A DNA stretch of 64,000 nt from Flavobacterium silvaticum. GTDB taxonomy: Bacteria > Bacteroidota > Bacteroidia > Flavobacteriales > Flavobacteriaceae. The first letter of the stretch is position 1, and every line of letters starts with the position of its first letter. The notes below the pieces were generated by a model, which worked only from the letters and a program-made list of their open reading frames with translations, searched no databases and was not told where the DNA came from. Position numbers and translations under genes: made by a program. The stretch lies in NCBI RefSeq assembly GCF_012911565.1, contig NZ_JAAMPU010000096.1, positions 62,001-126,000 of the forward strand, in the 5' to 3' direction. This document shows positions 33,651 to 42,309 of this stretch, in pieces.

Positions 33651-34213
33651 GGCCATTTTTGAAGATTTTATTTTTGGTGTTGTTCGTAAAATCGGCTTTT
33701 GCTCAATCGGGTTGCAATCTGACGACATCATCAAACGGAAAAATCCCTGCCGTAACGCTTGAAGACATACAATGCATCGCGCGTGAATCGGGAAAAAAGA
33801 ATACCATTTTCTATACGTTTGGGATATGGTGTGAACCTTGTATCCTTCATTTGCCTAATGCCGTAGGACTCTCGCGCAAGTACGATACGGAGTTTTATGT
33901 ATTGCTTGTCGATCCTGAAATGAGCGAAAGAACCATAAAGGCTGTAGAAGAACTGCGAAAAGCATCTCCCGAAATAAAAATCGCCGTTCTTAAAGATTCG
34001 GTTTACGGAAGCAAACTCAAAAAACGAAACAGGAAATTTGTTGAAGATGTAACGCCCAAGAATCTTGAAGCCATAGACGATTATTCCAAATACATCGTGC
34101 TTGACAATACCGGAAAAGTGTTGCTGGTCACGAACTGGAAAGACAATCGCGACAACGACTGGCACGACGATTCCAAAATGACCGAAAAACTTATTGTTCC
34201 GCTAATAAAATAA
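33647..34213 (+). CDS. Exported thioredoxin-fold protein
   Basis: A 188-aa protein with a signal peptide (MRPFLKILFLVLFVKSAFAQ) and a TlpA/thioredoxin-like active site WCEPC in a GIWCEPCILHLP context. It should act on disulphides outside the cytoplasm. Coupled to murQ by an ATGA overlap; the reason for the pairing is unclear. Confidence 0.85.
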   Translation: MRPFLKILFLVLFVKSAFAQSGCNLTTSSNGKIPAVTLEDIQCIARESGKKNTIFYTFGIWCEPCILHLPNAVGLSRKYDTEFYVLLVDPEMSERTIKAVEELRKASPEIKIAVLKDSVYGSKLKKRNRKFVEDVTPKNLEAIDDYSKYIVLDNTGKVLLVTNWKDNRDNDWHDDSKMTEKLIVPLIK

Positions 34214-34216
34214 ATC

Positions 34217-34468
34217 ATGGCAGACGAAAAACACGGAATGAACCGCGGAGGAAAGTTTTTGGCTTTTGCCTTGCCGTTGTATTTTATCGGGCCGTCCGTG
34301 ATTTACAATGCTTTCCAAAACCAACAGACAGCTTGGCATTACCTTGTTCTCGTTATTGGGATTTTGTTTTGTGCGGGAGCGATTTACTTTACGTTTAGAG
34401 GTTTGAATCTGGTGGTTAAGGCTCAGTTTGACAGTGATGAAAAACGGACAAGGAGCGGGGAACGGTAA
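34217..34468 (+). CDS. DUF6095-like small membrane protein
   Basis: An 83-aa protein with two hydrophobic helices (about 13-31 and 42-61) and a polar tail. The ALPLYFIGPSVIYNAFQNQ stretch recalls DUF6095. It starts three bases after the previous stop. Confidence 0.72.
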   Translation: MADEKHGMNRGGKFLAFALPLYFIGPSVIYNAFQNQQTAWHYLVLVIGILFCAGAIYFTFRGLNLVVKAQFDSDEKRTRSGER

Positions 34469-34483
34469 TATTTTGTTCCGTGT

Positions 34484-34945
34484 TTAAATTTTCTTTTCCA
34501 TTTTATAATTAACGAGCACGACATTCTCTCTTACATTATATTGTTCCTTTAGAGCGATAAAATCATGTTTTTCAAAAAAAGGTTTGGCAGTGATGCTTAT
34601 ATCGGAACTCAACAAATGTGAGCCATTTTCTTTGGCTTGCTGTTCAATTTTAAGTAACAGTTGTTTTGCAATTCCTTTTCCCTGAAAATCTTTATGGATA
34701 TAGAAAAAGTCAATGTAGTTTGACTCTTTTAAGCTAGCGAAGCCTACAATCTGATTGTTTATTTCGGCCAGCAAGACAAATTGGGTAGCCATCATTTCCT
34801 GCCAACGCTCCGTCTTTTGTGACGAGGAAGACCAGACTTCAAGTTCCTCTTTGCTGTAATCATTGCTGCAAACCGAGCGAATCGTATCAACATACAATTG
34901 CTTCATTTCATCCAGGTCATTCTGGTTTGCTATCCTGAAATTCAT
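34484..34945 (-). CDS. GNAT-family N-acetyltransferase
   Basis: A 153-aa acetyl-CoA-dependent acetyltransferase. The acetyl-CoA loop is HKDFQGKGIAKQLLLKIEQQA with the (Q/R)xxGxG/A pattern; the preceding IDFFYIHK strand and the C-terminal FFEKHDFIALKEQ are typical. Acceptor unknown. Confidence 0.88.
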   Translation of the reverse strand: MNFRIANQNDLDEMKQLYVDTIRSVCSNDYSKEELEVWSSSSQKTERWQEMMATQFVLLAEINNQIVGFASLKESNYIDFFYIHKDFQGKGIAKQLLLKIEQQAKENGSHLLSSDISITAKPFFEKHDFIALKEQYNVRENVVLVNYKMEKKI

Positions 34946-34959
34946 TTTGAGTTTATTAT

Positions 34960-35511
34960 TTATACAGAAGCTTTTTTGTAGTAGAGTAATATGGCTCCCG
35001 ATTTGAATTTTTTCGTACCTACAAGTTCAAACTCCTTCCTGACTTCTACATTTTCAAATAACTGCCTGCCTTTTGCTGCAATCACGGGATGCATGCACAA
35101 TTGATATTCGTCGATCAGGTTGAGTAACATGAGTTGGATGATAAGGCTCCGGCTGCCGATAAGAATGTTTCCATCTGGCAGGCGTTTAAGGTCTGACAGT
35201 GTTTCTTCGACAGATTTGTCAGATAATTCAGCGCTGTCCCAATCGATGCTTCTCAGTGTATTCGAAAAAACGATTTTCCGGATCTTACCTATTGCCGTTG
35301 CAAAATCATCCATCGCTTTTTCACCCGAAGGTGTTTTTACAAAAGGGCGCCAGTATTCCATCAACTGATAGGTCGTCTTCCCATATAAGATTACATCTGC
35401 CTGTTGTATCAGATTGGTATAATGGTCATGTACTTCCGCATCCGGATTTACAGCGATATGATCGAAGACACCATCAATAGTCATATTGATTCCGGCGATT
35501 ACTTTCCTCAT
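34960..35511 (-). CDS. Dihydrofolate reductase-like protein (RibD C-terminal family)
   Basis: A 183-aa NADPH-binding reductase of the RibD_C group. It begins MRKVIAGINMTIDGVFDH; the ADVILYGKTTYQLM and GNILIGSRSLIIQLMLLNLIDEYQL motifs are typical. Stand-alone members are common and of unknown substrate. ATG at 35511 chosen as matching the family N-terminus. Confidence 0.85.
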   Translation of the reverse strand: MRKVIAGINMTIDGVFDHIAVNPDAEVHDHYTNLIQQADVILYGKTTYQLMEYWRPFVKTPSGEKAMDDFATAIGKIRKIVFSNTLRSIDWDSAELSDKSVEETLSDLKRLPDGNILIGSRSLIIQLMLLNLIDEYQLCMHPVIAAKGRQLFENVEVRKEFELVGTKKFKSGAILLYYKKASV

Positions 35512-35565
35512 GATTTTATTGTTGGCTATATTACATTGGATGGAAATCCTGAGATGCCATAGCAA

Positions 35566-36387
35566 TCAATCGTATTTCCGGATCCATTTTTCGATTTCAT
35601 CAAGATTCTTCGCCTCGCTTTCCGGTTTGTCCATTCCCGCACTGTGTCCGGCACCTTCAATGGTAATCAGTTTATTTTCGACGTGATGCTTTTCCAAAAC
35701 CTCTTTCATGAACATGGCATTGCTGTACAAAACCAACTCGTCTTTGGTTCCATGGATCAATAGTGTCGGAACTTTTTTTACGATGGAATAGGGGCTGATG
35801 TCGGTAAATTTCGTATCGGGTTTTCCATTCGCGTAGCGGCTTCCGGCAAGCATTTCAATAGTTTTCGATAAGCCAAGTTTTGCAATGAAATCGCGGCTTT
35901 CCTCCGTATTGAAACGTACAGGCCCACAAATGGAAGTTACTGATTTGGTTTCCGACGGATGAAGATACGCCTGCATCAAAGCCAAATGGGCACCGGCACT
36001 TATCCCGATGATGTGATAGGCGGAATTCCGGAAATTATATTCAGGTGACAATGATTTGACTTTTGCAATCGCATCGGATACATCTTTCTCCAAACCCTTA
36101 TGATCCAGCGTCGGGCTTACGTAACGGTATTCGATATTGGCCACCACAATGCCACGGTCACGCAATTTCTTTGCGTGTGAATCGGTGTAATATCTGTCGC
36201 CCAAAGACCAGGCACCGCCGTGGATAAAAATGGCCACAGGAGTTTTGTCTGATACATTTGCAGGTAAGAATAAATCGAGTATTTGCTGAGGTTCATTACC
36301 ATAGGCGATTTTCAATACATCTTTTTGTGAAAAACCGGTCAAAGGTAAAATCAAAAAAAGCAAGATCAGATTCCGAATCGACTTCAT
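35566..36387 (-). CDS. Exported alpha/beta hydrolase (carboxylesterase type)
   Basis: A 273-aa hydrolase with a signal peptide (MKSIRNLILLFLILPLTGFSQ). Oxyanion motif FIHGGAWSLGD, nucleophile elbow GISAG, Asp in HGTKDELV and His in GAGHSAG. Likely acts on esters outside the cytoplasm. It sits next to another exported esterase (36415-37332) on the same strand. Confidence 0.9.
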   Translation of the reverse strand: MKSIRNLILLFLILPLTGFSQKDVLKIAYGNEPQQILDLFLPANVSDKTPVAIFIHGGAWSLGDRYYTDSHAKKLRDRGIVVANIEYRYVSPTLDHKGLEKDVSDAIAKVKSLSPEYNFRNSAYHIIGISAGAHLALMQAYLHPSETKSVTSICGPVRFNTEESRDFIAKLGLSKTIEMLAGSRYANGKPDTKFTDISPYSIVKKVPTLLIHGTKDELVLYSNAMFMKEVLEKHHVENKLITIEGAGHSAGMDKPESEAKNLDEIEKWIRKYD

Positions 36388-36414
36388 GATTTCTTATTAA
36401 TCGTTACTTATTGA

Positions 36415-37332
36415 TTATTTCAGGATTGATATCCACGCATCGGCGAATTGTTTTCCCAAATCCAGATATCCTTCGCTGTCGTAATGGAACATATCGGAAT
36501 ATTTATACCTGGACGTACTCCTGACAATAGCTGCATGCCCATCCATTCGGACGTATTTTTCCTCGGCATATTGGACGAGCTCTCCGTATTTCCAGACCTT
36601 ACCTTCCGGATTGCTCATCGAATCTGAAATTTTCCCGATTACCACCGGCAAATCATCTGTGCGTAAAGCGGCGCGCATCAAATCCATGAGCCGTTTCAGG
36701 TGCTCGTAATATTTGGTCGCGATTTCTTCAGTAAAAGCCGAATCGCCTTCCCCTTGCATCCACAGGATTCCGGCCGGAACAAGTTCATCCGGTTTGCCGT
36801 CACCATTTACATCTTTTGAAGCGAATGCATGGTTCAGTGTCGCAAGGAAGAAATCATATTGATTCGGTTTTGCCCTATAATCCGGATCCCAGCAACCGAA
36901 ATCACCTTTGGCCAGGCTGTCTATGGACGATCCGTTCCTTGCGTATTTAATGATGGCAATCTTATCGTTCGGATACTTTTCCTTCAATCGTTTTGCAAAG
37001 GCCAGTTCCAGCCCAAAACGGTCCGAAGGTGTATTGGTATTTCCATCTGACGTAAAACCTGTTCCATGACCGGGGCGCAATGCTTCCCATTTTCCCTTGG
37101 CCGCATCGGCAAATCCGTCGCCTCCGCGGTTTCCGTCAAAAATATAGACGTCTTTCATGTTGACTTTTAAATCTGAAGGCAAATCTTTATTGTAACCGAA
37201 TCCTTCCATATTCGATTGGCCTCCGAGGAGAAATACACGGAATGTGTCGCCTTTTTGTGCATTGGTCGTAAGGTAAAATGAAAGCAGTGCAATTATGGAA
37301 AGGTGTTTTAGAAGTATCCGGCAGTTAATCAT
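36415..37332 (-). CDS. Exported sialate O-acetylesterase/CE6-type esterase
   Basis: A 305-aa SGNH-type esterase with a signal peptide (ending YLTTNAQ). Catalytic Ser in LLGGQSNMEG, ILWMQGEGDSAF for the block III region, and a C-terminal DMFHYDSEGYLDLG with the Asp and His. The family removes acetyl groups from sialic acid or xylan. It and the neighbouring esterase may work on host or plant glycans. Confidence 0.88.
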   Translation of the reverse strand: MINCRILLKHLSIIALLSFYLTTNAQKGDTFRVFLLGGQSNMEGFGYNKDLPSDLKVNMKDVYIFDGNRGGDGFADAAKGKWEALRPGHGTGFTSDGNTNTPSDRFGLELAFAKRLKEKYPNDKIAIIKYARNGSSIDSLAKGDFGCWDPDYRAKPNQYDFFLATLNHAFASKDVNGDGKPDELVPAGILWMQGEGDSAFTEEIATKYYEHLKRLMDLMRAALRTDDLPVVIGKISDSMSNPEGKVWKYGELVQYAEEKYVRMDGHAAIVRSTSRYKYSDMFHYDSEGYLDLGKQFADAWISILK

Positions 37333-37407
37333 TTAAATACGGTTATAATCGGTTAATAATTTTTAGAGGAACGATAGCTTTCTAATCGATTTGGATTCCT
37401 ATTTCCT

Positions 37408-37415
37408 CAAAGTTA
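37408..37415 (-). promoter_or_regulatory. -7 element (TAACTTTG) before the sialate esterase
   Basis: Minus-strand TAACTTTG fits TANNTTTG and lies 75 bases upstream of the ATG at 37332, immediately beyond the end of repeat copy B. Confidence 0.45.
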
Positions 37416-37418
37416 AAC

Positions 37419-37551
37419 TTTAACAATTGATACAGAAAAAATGTACTCCACATATTTTCGAATTTTGTAGGGTCAGCATTGGCCCCTCCCCAATGCAATA
37501 TACATCTCCGCAACATTACTCGTTTACACAAAAACTGCCTATAATGTTAAA
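37419..37551 (-). repeat. 133-bp dispersed repeat, copy B
   Basis: Inverted relative to copy A at 32336-32468, aligned without gaps; both are 133 bp. Contains the same GGGGAGGGGCC and GTACATTTTTTCTGTAT blocks. Confidence 0.8.
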
Positions 37552-37949
37552 AAATCAGGTGCATCAAAATAATCTGATTCTGTAATTTGGTTCATAGGAT
37601 AAGATGGTTCAGATTTAAAGTCAAACGTACAGGAAAAATCCTTCGTTGTTAGCCAAAATACCTGCGGGACGACACTTGTGAATTTATCACCGATATTTTT
37701 ATTCGCCATGGGCAAAATAAAAAAAAACTACAGATTTTACTCCCAAAGGCTAAGCAAACTCGTTTCCGACTTTTAGATTATTAGCGTAGCTAACCTGAAT
37801 ATTTTAAAGCCATTACTGCAATAACTTCAAAGTAGTATTCAAGAGCATCAATAAAATTGCGAGTTCAACTTTTTGGCTAAGTACTGAATAGATTCGGCTA
37901 CGTAGGATTATCCACATATCCCCAATTTTGTCCCATAAAAAACAACATC

Positions 37950-38855
37950 ATGAAAATTGTATTGACCGGCTCTCTGGGCCATATTTCAAAACCGTTGACA
38001 TCTATTCTCGTTTCACATGGGCACGATGTCACCGTTGTCAGCAGTAGTCTTGACAGAGCAACCGAAATCGAATCACTAGGAGCAACAGCTGCAATAGGAT
38101 CATTAGAAGACAAAGAGTTTCTGGCTGAAACTTTTTCAGGAGCCGATTCCATCTACACCATGGTTCCGCCAAACGACTACACCAACCCCAATCTTGATTT
38201 GCTCGCGTATTACAAACGATTAGGGACAAACTATGCCTATGCGATTGCAAAATCGGGTGTCAAAAAAGTCGTCAACCTGAGTACGATTGGCGCACACCTC
38301 GAAAAAGGATCGGGTATTTTGCTGGGAGCGCATCATTTGGCGGGAATACTTGATGCGTTGCCATCCGATGTAATCATTACGCATCTGCGGCCGACATCAT
38401 TTTATTATAATCTGTATGCGTATTTGGGTTCGATCCGACACGCCGGAATGATTGCCGTTAACCACGGTGCCGATCGCGTCATGAGTTGGGTTTCACCTGC
38501 GGATATTGCCGTTGCCGCGGCAGAAGAGCTTGAAAGTAAATCGGCCGAAAGAAAAATCAGGTATGTGGCCAGTGATGAACGCAGCGGGCACGACATTGCC
38601 AAAATCCTTGGCGAAGCGATTGGAAAACCAGAGTTGAAATGGGTATTGATTTCCAATGCGGAAATGGAGAAGAGCCTCATAGAAAAAGCTGGAATCCAAC
38701 CTGCGATCGCGGCCGGACTGACAGAAATGTGGGCGAGTTACCAAAGCGGTTTGCTGTCTTCTGATTACGATGTCAACAAGCCGGAAGTTTTCGGCAGCGT
38801 GAAGTTTGAGGATTTTGCAAAGGAATTCGCATCGGTGTACCATCTGTCGAACTAA
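37950..38855 (+). CDS. NmrA-like NAD(P)-binding protein
   Basis: A 301-aa Rossmann-fold protein of the atypical short-chain dehydrogenase/NmrA group. N-terminal nucleotide site MKIVLTGSLGHISKPLTSIL, followed by AIGSLEDKEFL and YTMVPPNDY. It may act as a redox sensor or a quinone/NAD(P)H reductase. The AraC-type regulator starts 17 bases after its stop and is its likely partner. Confidence 0.82.
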   Translation: MKIVLTGSLGHISKPLTSILVSHGHDVTVVSSSLDRATEIESLGATAAIGSLEDKEFLAETFSGADSIYTMVPPNDYTNPNLDLLAYYKRLGTNYAYAIAKSGVKKVVNLSTIGAHLEKGSGILLGAHHLAGILDALPSDVIITHLRPTSFYYNLYAYLGSIRHAGMIAVNHGADRVMSWVSPADIAVAAAEELESKSAERKIRYVASDERSGHDIAKILGEAIGKPELKWVLISNAEMEKSLIEKAGIQPAIAAGLTEMWASYQSGLLSSDYDVNKPEVFGSVKFEDFAKEFASVYHLSN

Positions 38856-38872
38856 AATAGCTACCTTTCCTC

Positions 38873-39787
38873 ATGCCTTCGTCAGCTCCAAAAGTACTCA
38901 GGACCATTACGGAATTCTGTCAGTTCCGAAATCTCGATAAACCACAACATCCGTTGGTGAGTGTCATTGATTTTGAAAAGATCAGTCACCTCAGGCCGGA
39001 CGAACCCACGAGCATCGTCAATAATTTCTATTCGATCGCACTCAAAAGGAATTGCAATATCAAGATGAAATACGGCCAGCGCGAGTATGATTTTGACGAA
39101 GGCGTGATGTTCTTTATGGCGCCTGGTCAAGTGTATGCGCTCGAAGGTTCAGGCGCGATGACGCATATTGGATACAATTTGGTTTTCCATCCGGATTTTT
39201 TGTGGAATACGCCGCTCGGCAAAAAAATCAAGCAGTATGAATTTTTCCGGTATTCGGTTCACGAAGCGTTGTTTTTGTCCGATAAGGAAGAGCAGACGAT
39301 TGTCGATATCATCCAAAAAATCGAAAGCGAATATTCGGGAAACATGGATCATTTCAGCCAGGATGTCATCATCGCCCAACTCGAATTATTGCTGACGTAT
39401 GCTGAACGGTTTTACCACCGCCAGTTCCTGACCCGAAAAATGGAAAGCCACAAGACACTCGATAAGCTGGAAAAGGTTCTTGACGATTGGTTCGATTCCG
39501 GTGCGACTGACAAAAAAGGTTTGCCTACAGTCCAGTATGTCGCATCCAGGCTCAATGTTTCCCCGAATTACCTGAGTGGCATGCTCAAAGTCACCACAGG
39601 CCAAAGCACGCAGCAGCACATACACGACCGGCTCATCGAAAAAGCAAAGGAGAAATTAGCGGGTTCCGATTTATCGATAAGTGAAATCGCGTACGATTTG
39701 GGTTTCGAGCATCCGCAGTCGTTCAGCAAATTATTTAAGGTCAAGACGAATGTTTCGCCTTTGGAATTCAGGCAGTCGTTTAATTGA
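38873..39787 (+). CDS. AraC-family transcriptional regulator
   Basis: A 304-aa regulator with an N-terminal cupin-like sensor (about 20-170) and a C-terminal double helix-turn-helix (VQYVASRLNVSPNYLSGMLKVTTGQS and ISEIAYDLGFEHPQSFSKLFKVKTNVSPLEFR). Directly downstream of the NmrA-like gene, which it probably controls. Confidence 0.92.
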   Translation: MPSSAPKVLRTITEFCQFRNLDKPQHPLVSVIDFEKISHLRPDEPTSIVNNFYSIALKRNCNIKMKYGQREYDFDEGVMFFMAPGQVYALEGSGAMTHIGYNLVFHPDFLWNTPLGKKIKQYEFFRYSVHEALFLSDKEEQTIVDIIQKIESEYSGNMDHFSQDVIIAQLELLLTYAERFYHRQFLTRKMESHKTLDKLEKVLDDWFDSGATDKKGLPTVQYVASRLNVSPNYLSGMLKVTTGQSTQQHIHDRLIEKAKEKLAGSDLSISEIAYDLGFEHPQSFSKLFKVKTNVSPLEFRQSFN

Positions 39788-39811
39788 GTTAACAATTAAC
39801 GATTAACAATT
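39788..39811. repeat. Heptamer array RTTAACN x3
   Basis: Three units (GTTAACA, ATTAACG, ATTAACA) plus ATT immediately after the AraC gene stop. An inverted array lies at 39941-39977. Confidence 0.75.
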
Positions 39812-39940
39812 GCTTTCGGTTGACAGAAACATTCATTTTTTCTGGAGGCTGAGAGCAATTCTTTTTATATCATAGAGACTCACGCGAAATTTATAAATAC
39901 ATTAGCTATTGAAATAAATGGCAGTTCATCATTCCTTGAG

Positions 39941-39977
39941 GTAATTGTTAATTGTTAATCGTTAATTATTAATTACC
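39941..39977. repeat. Inverted heptamer array before the DUF1572 gene
   Basis: On the minus strand reads ATTAATA, ATTAACG, ATTAACA, ATTAACA. It is the inverted partner of 39788-39811 and abuts the ATG at 39978, so it would sit in the 5' leader. Confidence 0.75.
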
Positions 39978-40562
39978 ATGGAAAAGACCAACACCAATTT
40001 CCTCGAAAGCGCCAAAAACCTGTTCCGGTATTACAAGCTGCTCGCCGATAAGGCCATGAAGCAACTGGAACCGGCGCAATTGTTTTTTTCAGAAGGCGAA
40101 GATTGCAACAGCATTGCCGTAATCGTCCAGCACATGAGCGGCAATATGCTGTCGCGCTGGACCGATTTTCTTACGACCGATGGTGAAAAACCGTGGCGTG
40201 ACCGCGATTCCGAATTCGAGGAGAAGCTAAAAACACCGGAAGATCTTTTCGTTGCCTGGGAAAAAGGCTGGGATTGTCTTTTCGCGGCTTTGGATTCCGT
40301 TACCGATGAACAATTAGGAACAATGGTTTACATCCGTAATGAAGGCCACAGTATTCTGGAAGCCGTCAACCGTCAGCTTGCCCATTATTCCTATCATGCA
40401 GGCCAGATTGTGTTTTACGCCAAGCTTCTTAAACGTGGAAGCTGGGATAGCCTTTCTATTCCGAGAGCAGGCTCGAAAGTATATAATGACGATAAATTCT
40501 CGAAGGAACAATCTATACAAAATTTTACGAAAGAAGAAAGTAACCGGCTGGAAAATAAATAA
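39978..40562 (+). CDS. DUF1572/DinB-superfamily protein
   Basis: A 194-aa four-helix-bundle protein of the DinB/DUF1572 group. Candidate metal-binding histidines are in IVQHMSGNM and LAHYSYHAGQIVFYAK. Members may be thiol-dependent metalloenzymes (as bacillithiol transferases are), but the activity here is unproven. Confidence 0.82.
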   Translation: MEKTNTNFLESAKNLFRYYKLLADKAMKQLEPAQLFFSEGEDCNSIAVIVQHMSGNMLSRWTDFLTTDGEKPWRDRDSEFEEKLKTPEDLFVAWEKGWDCLFAALDSVTDEQLGTMVYIRNEGHSILEAVNRQLAHYSYHAGQIVFYAKLLKRGSWDSLSIPRAGSKVYNDDKFSKEQSIQNFTKEESNRLENK

Positions 40563-41789
40563 TCAGGATTCTTTTCTGATTTTAAAAAGTCTTCCGTACG
40601 TCAAACACCTCCAGATCCATTCCATCGGCCCGAAGCTGAAATAAGTCAGCCATAGCCGGCTATAGCAAATCTGGACAAGATACACGCCAACGGCAATCGA
40701 TTCCACGTACACTAATCCGGTTTTTCCGCCAAAACCCAATCCGATTCCATAAAAAATGGAAATGGCGAAGACGGTTTGCATGAGGTAATTCGTTAACGCC
40801 ATTCGTCCGGGCCATGAGAAGATGTTGAGGATTTTGTTTTCAGGATTACGGACAAAGATGAGAGCTATGGTTGCTGTATACGCAAGGCTCATCGGAACCA
40901 CACTCAGGGCATAGCAAACCGTATGGAACAACAGATTATAGTTGTCACGTGTCAGCTCAAAGAATGCCATTCCGATTGAAAATGGAAACCCGATCAGGAA
41001 TCCGTATTTACGAACTCTTTTGAACAGTGGTACGAAATGCTGCGGATGGCTGTGCATATTATTGCGGCCGGCGTATAATCCGAGCAGGAAAATCCCGAAT
41101 ACTTTAAAGGCCCTGTTGCTATCGATAAGACCCTGCCAACGCGCAAAGAATCCAACCTGATTGTTTTTAAGTATGCTGGCGTAATCGTTGTGTTTCACCA
41201 GATAATCGGCCATATCGCTTTCCTGGAAATGATACTTCTGCGCCGTTTCTATCAATAATTGCATCACCGGATCTGACAGCCTGACTTTTGAGATTTCTTC
41301 GGCAAAATCTATCACTATTGGCATCAGTATCAATACGAAGGCTAGTCTTAATAGTGTTTTATCTGATATATTCCGGAAAAATGGCAGCAGCATGGCGAGT
41401 AATCCGTAAAGCATTAAAATATCGCCGCTCCACAGCAAAAGTAAATGTGCTATTCCAATGAGTGTAAGGATGAATGCCCGACGGTAGAATCTTCCCATTC
41501 CCGTTGAGGTTTCACTTTTCCATTTCGAAAGCATGATGGAAAACCCGATTCCAAACAACAACGAGAACAAACTGTAGAATTTTCCGTCGACGAATATGAA
41601 GTGGAAATAATCAAGCGCATGATCAATCGGCGCAGTCGGTAGCGAATCAATCGTTTCATGGGTCTGGAAAACATAAAGTGAAAAGGCCGGATAATTGGCC
41701 CAGCAAATGCCGCCCAAGGCAATGCCGCGAAGTATGTCCGGCAACGCATGACGGATAGAAATGGCTGGTCCGGAGTTTAGTTGACTCAT
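40563..41789 (-). CDS. DUF418 membrane protein
   Basis: A 408-aa polytopic membrane protein with about nine helices. The N-terminal ALPDILRGIALGGI motif and the C-terminal GPMEWIWRCLTYG block are characteristic of the DUF418 family. Function unknown. ATG at 41789 (MSQLNSGP) chosen. It is convergent with the DUF1572 gene, with adjacent stops. Confidence 0.88.
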   Translation of the reverse strand: MSQLNSGPAISIRHALPDILRGIALGGICWANYPAFSLYVFQTHETIDSLPTAPIDHALDYFHFIFVDGKFYSLFSLLFGIGFSIMLSKWKSETSTGMGRFYRRAFILTLIGIAHLLLLWSGDILMLYGLLAMLLPFFRNISDKTLLRLAFVLILMPIVIDFAEEISKVRLSDPVMQLLIETAQKYHFQESDMADYLVKHNDYASILKNNQVGFFARWQGLIDSNRAFKVFGIFLLGLYAGRNNMHSHPQHFVPLFKRVRKYGFLIGFPFSIGMAFFELTRDNYNLLFHTVCYALSVVPMSLAYTATIALIFVRNPENKILNIFSWPGRMALTNYLMQTVFAISIFYGIGLGFGGKTGLVYVESIAVGVYLVQICYSRLWLTYFSFGPMEWIWRCLTYGRLFKIRKES

Positions 41790-41887
41790 TCTTAATTGTT
41801 TATTGGTTTGGTTGACAGACGGAATGTACAAAATAAACCGAATTGTCGTGGTTGCACTTTTTTATTTTATAAACCTGTCGATTGTCT

Positions 41888-41918
41888 TTGTATTCCCGGT
41901 TTTCCCGATGTATTTTTG
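41888..41918 (+). promoter_or_regulatory. Promoter before the 41923 lipoprotein (TTG-N20-TATTTTTG)
   Basis: TTG at 41888-41890, 20-base spacer, TATTTTTG at 41911-41918. Matches the Flavobacterium consensus closely. The ATG at 41923 is only five bases further, implying a very short or absent 5' leader. Confidence 0.65.
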
Positions 41919-41922
41919 CCTC

Positions 41923-42309
41923 ATGCGAAGTATAGTCTTACTTGTTGTTTCTTTCCTCATGGTTTCCTGCCTTGAACAGCCGGAACGCGACTGTAAATCT
42001 TTCCATGATGGTTGGTTCCGGTTTGAGATGAAGGTAGATGGCGTCAAACAAACAACAGTTTTTGAAAGACGCGGAAACATCGAAATCGATCATTACAATG
42101 GAAAATCAGATACGGCCACGATACGCTGGGTCAGCGACTGCGAATATGTCATCACCAAACTGCACCCAAAGAACCGCGCGGAATCAAAGGCAATCGCCAT
42201 GAAAATCTTGACCACAACCAAAAATTCATATACCTTTGAATTTGGCGAGGTCGGAAATCCGCAAACTGTCAAAGGAACCGTCACCCGTTTACCACAAAAA
42301 CCTTTTTAA
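41923..42309 (+). CDS. Small lipoprotein of unknown function
   Basis: A 128-aa lipoprotein: signal MRSIVLLVVSFLMVSC with the lipobox Cys at 16. The mature part is beta-rich (DGWFRFEMKVDGVKQTTVFERRGNIEIDHYNG). Its TAA overlaps the TerC ATG by one base, placing it in the same unit. No function known. Confidence 0.78.
   Translation: MRSIVLLVVSFLMVSCLEQPERDCKSFHDGWFRFEMKVDGVKQTTVFERRGNIEIDHYNGKSDTATIRWVSDCEYVITKLHPKNRAESKAIAMKILTTTKNSYTFEFGEVGNPQTVKGTVTRLPQKPF

Larger units (their letters stand above)
37333..37949. other. 617-bp intergenic region
   Basis: Divergent spacer between the sialate esterase and the NmrA-like gene. It carries copy B of the 133-bp repeat and a minus-strand TAACTTTG element (37408-37415). 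No gene or RNA recognised in the rest. Confidence 0.6.

Noticed and set aside
32222-37949. A composite mobile element bounded by the inverted 133-bp repeats
   Set aside because: The genes between are ordinary (murQ, thioredoxin-like, GNAT, esterases) with no transposase or integrase, and the copies are only about 72% identical.
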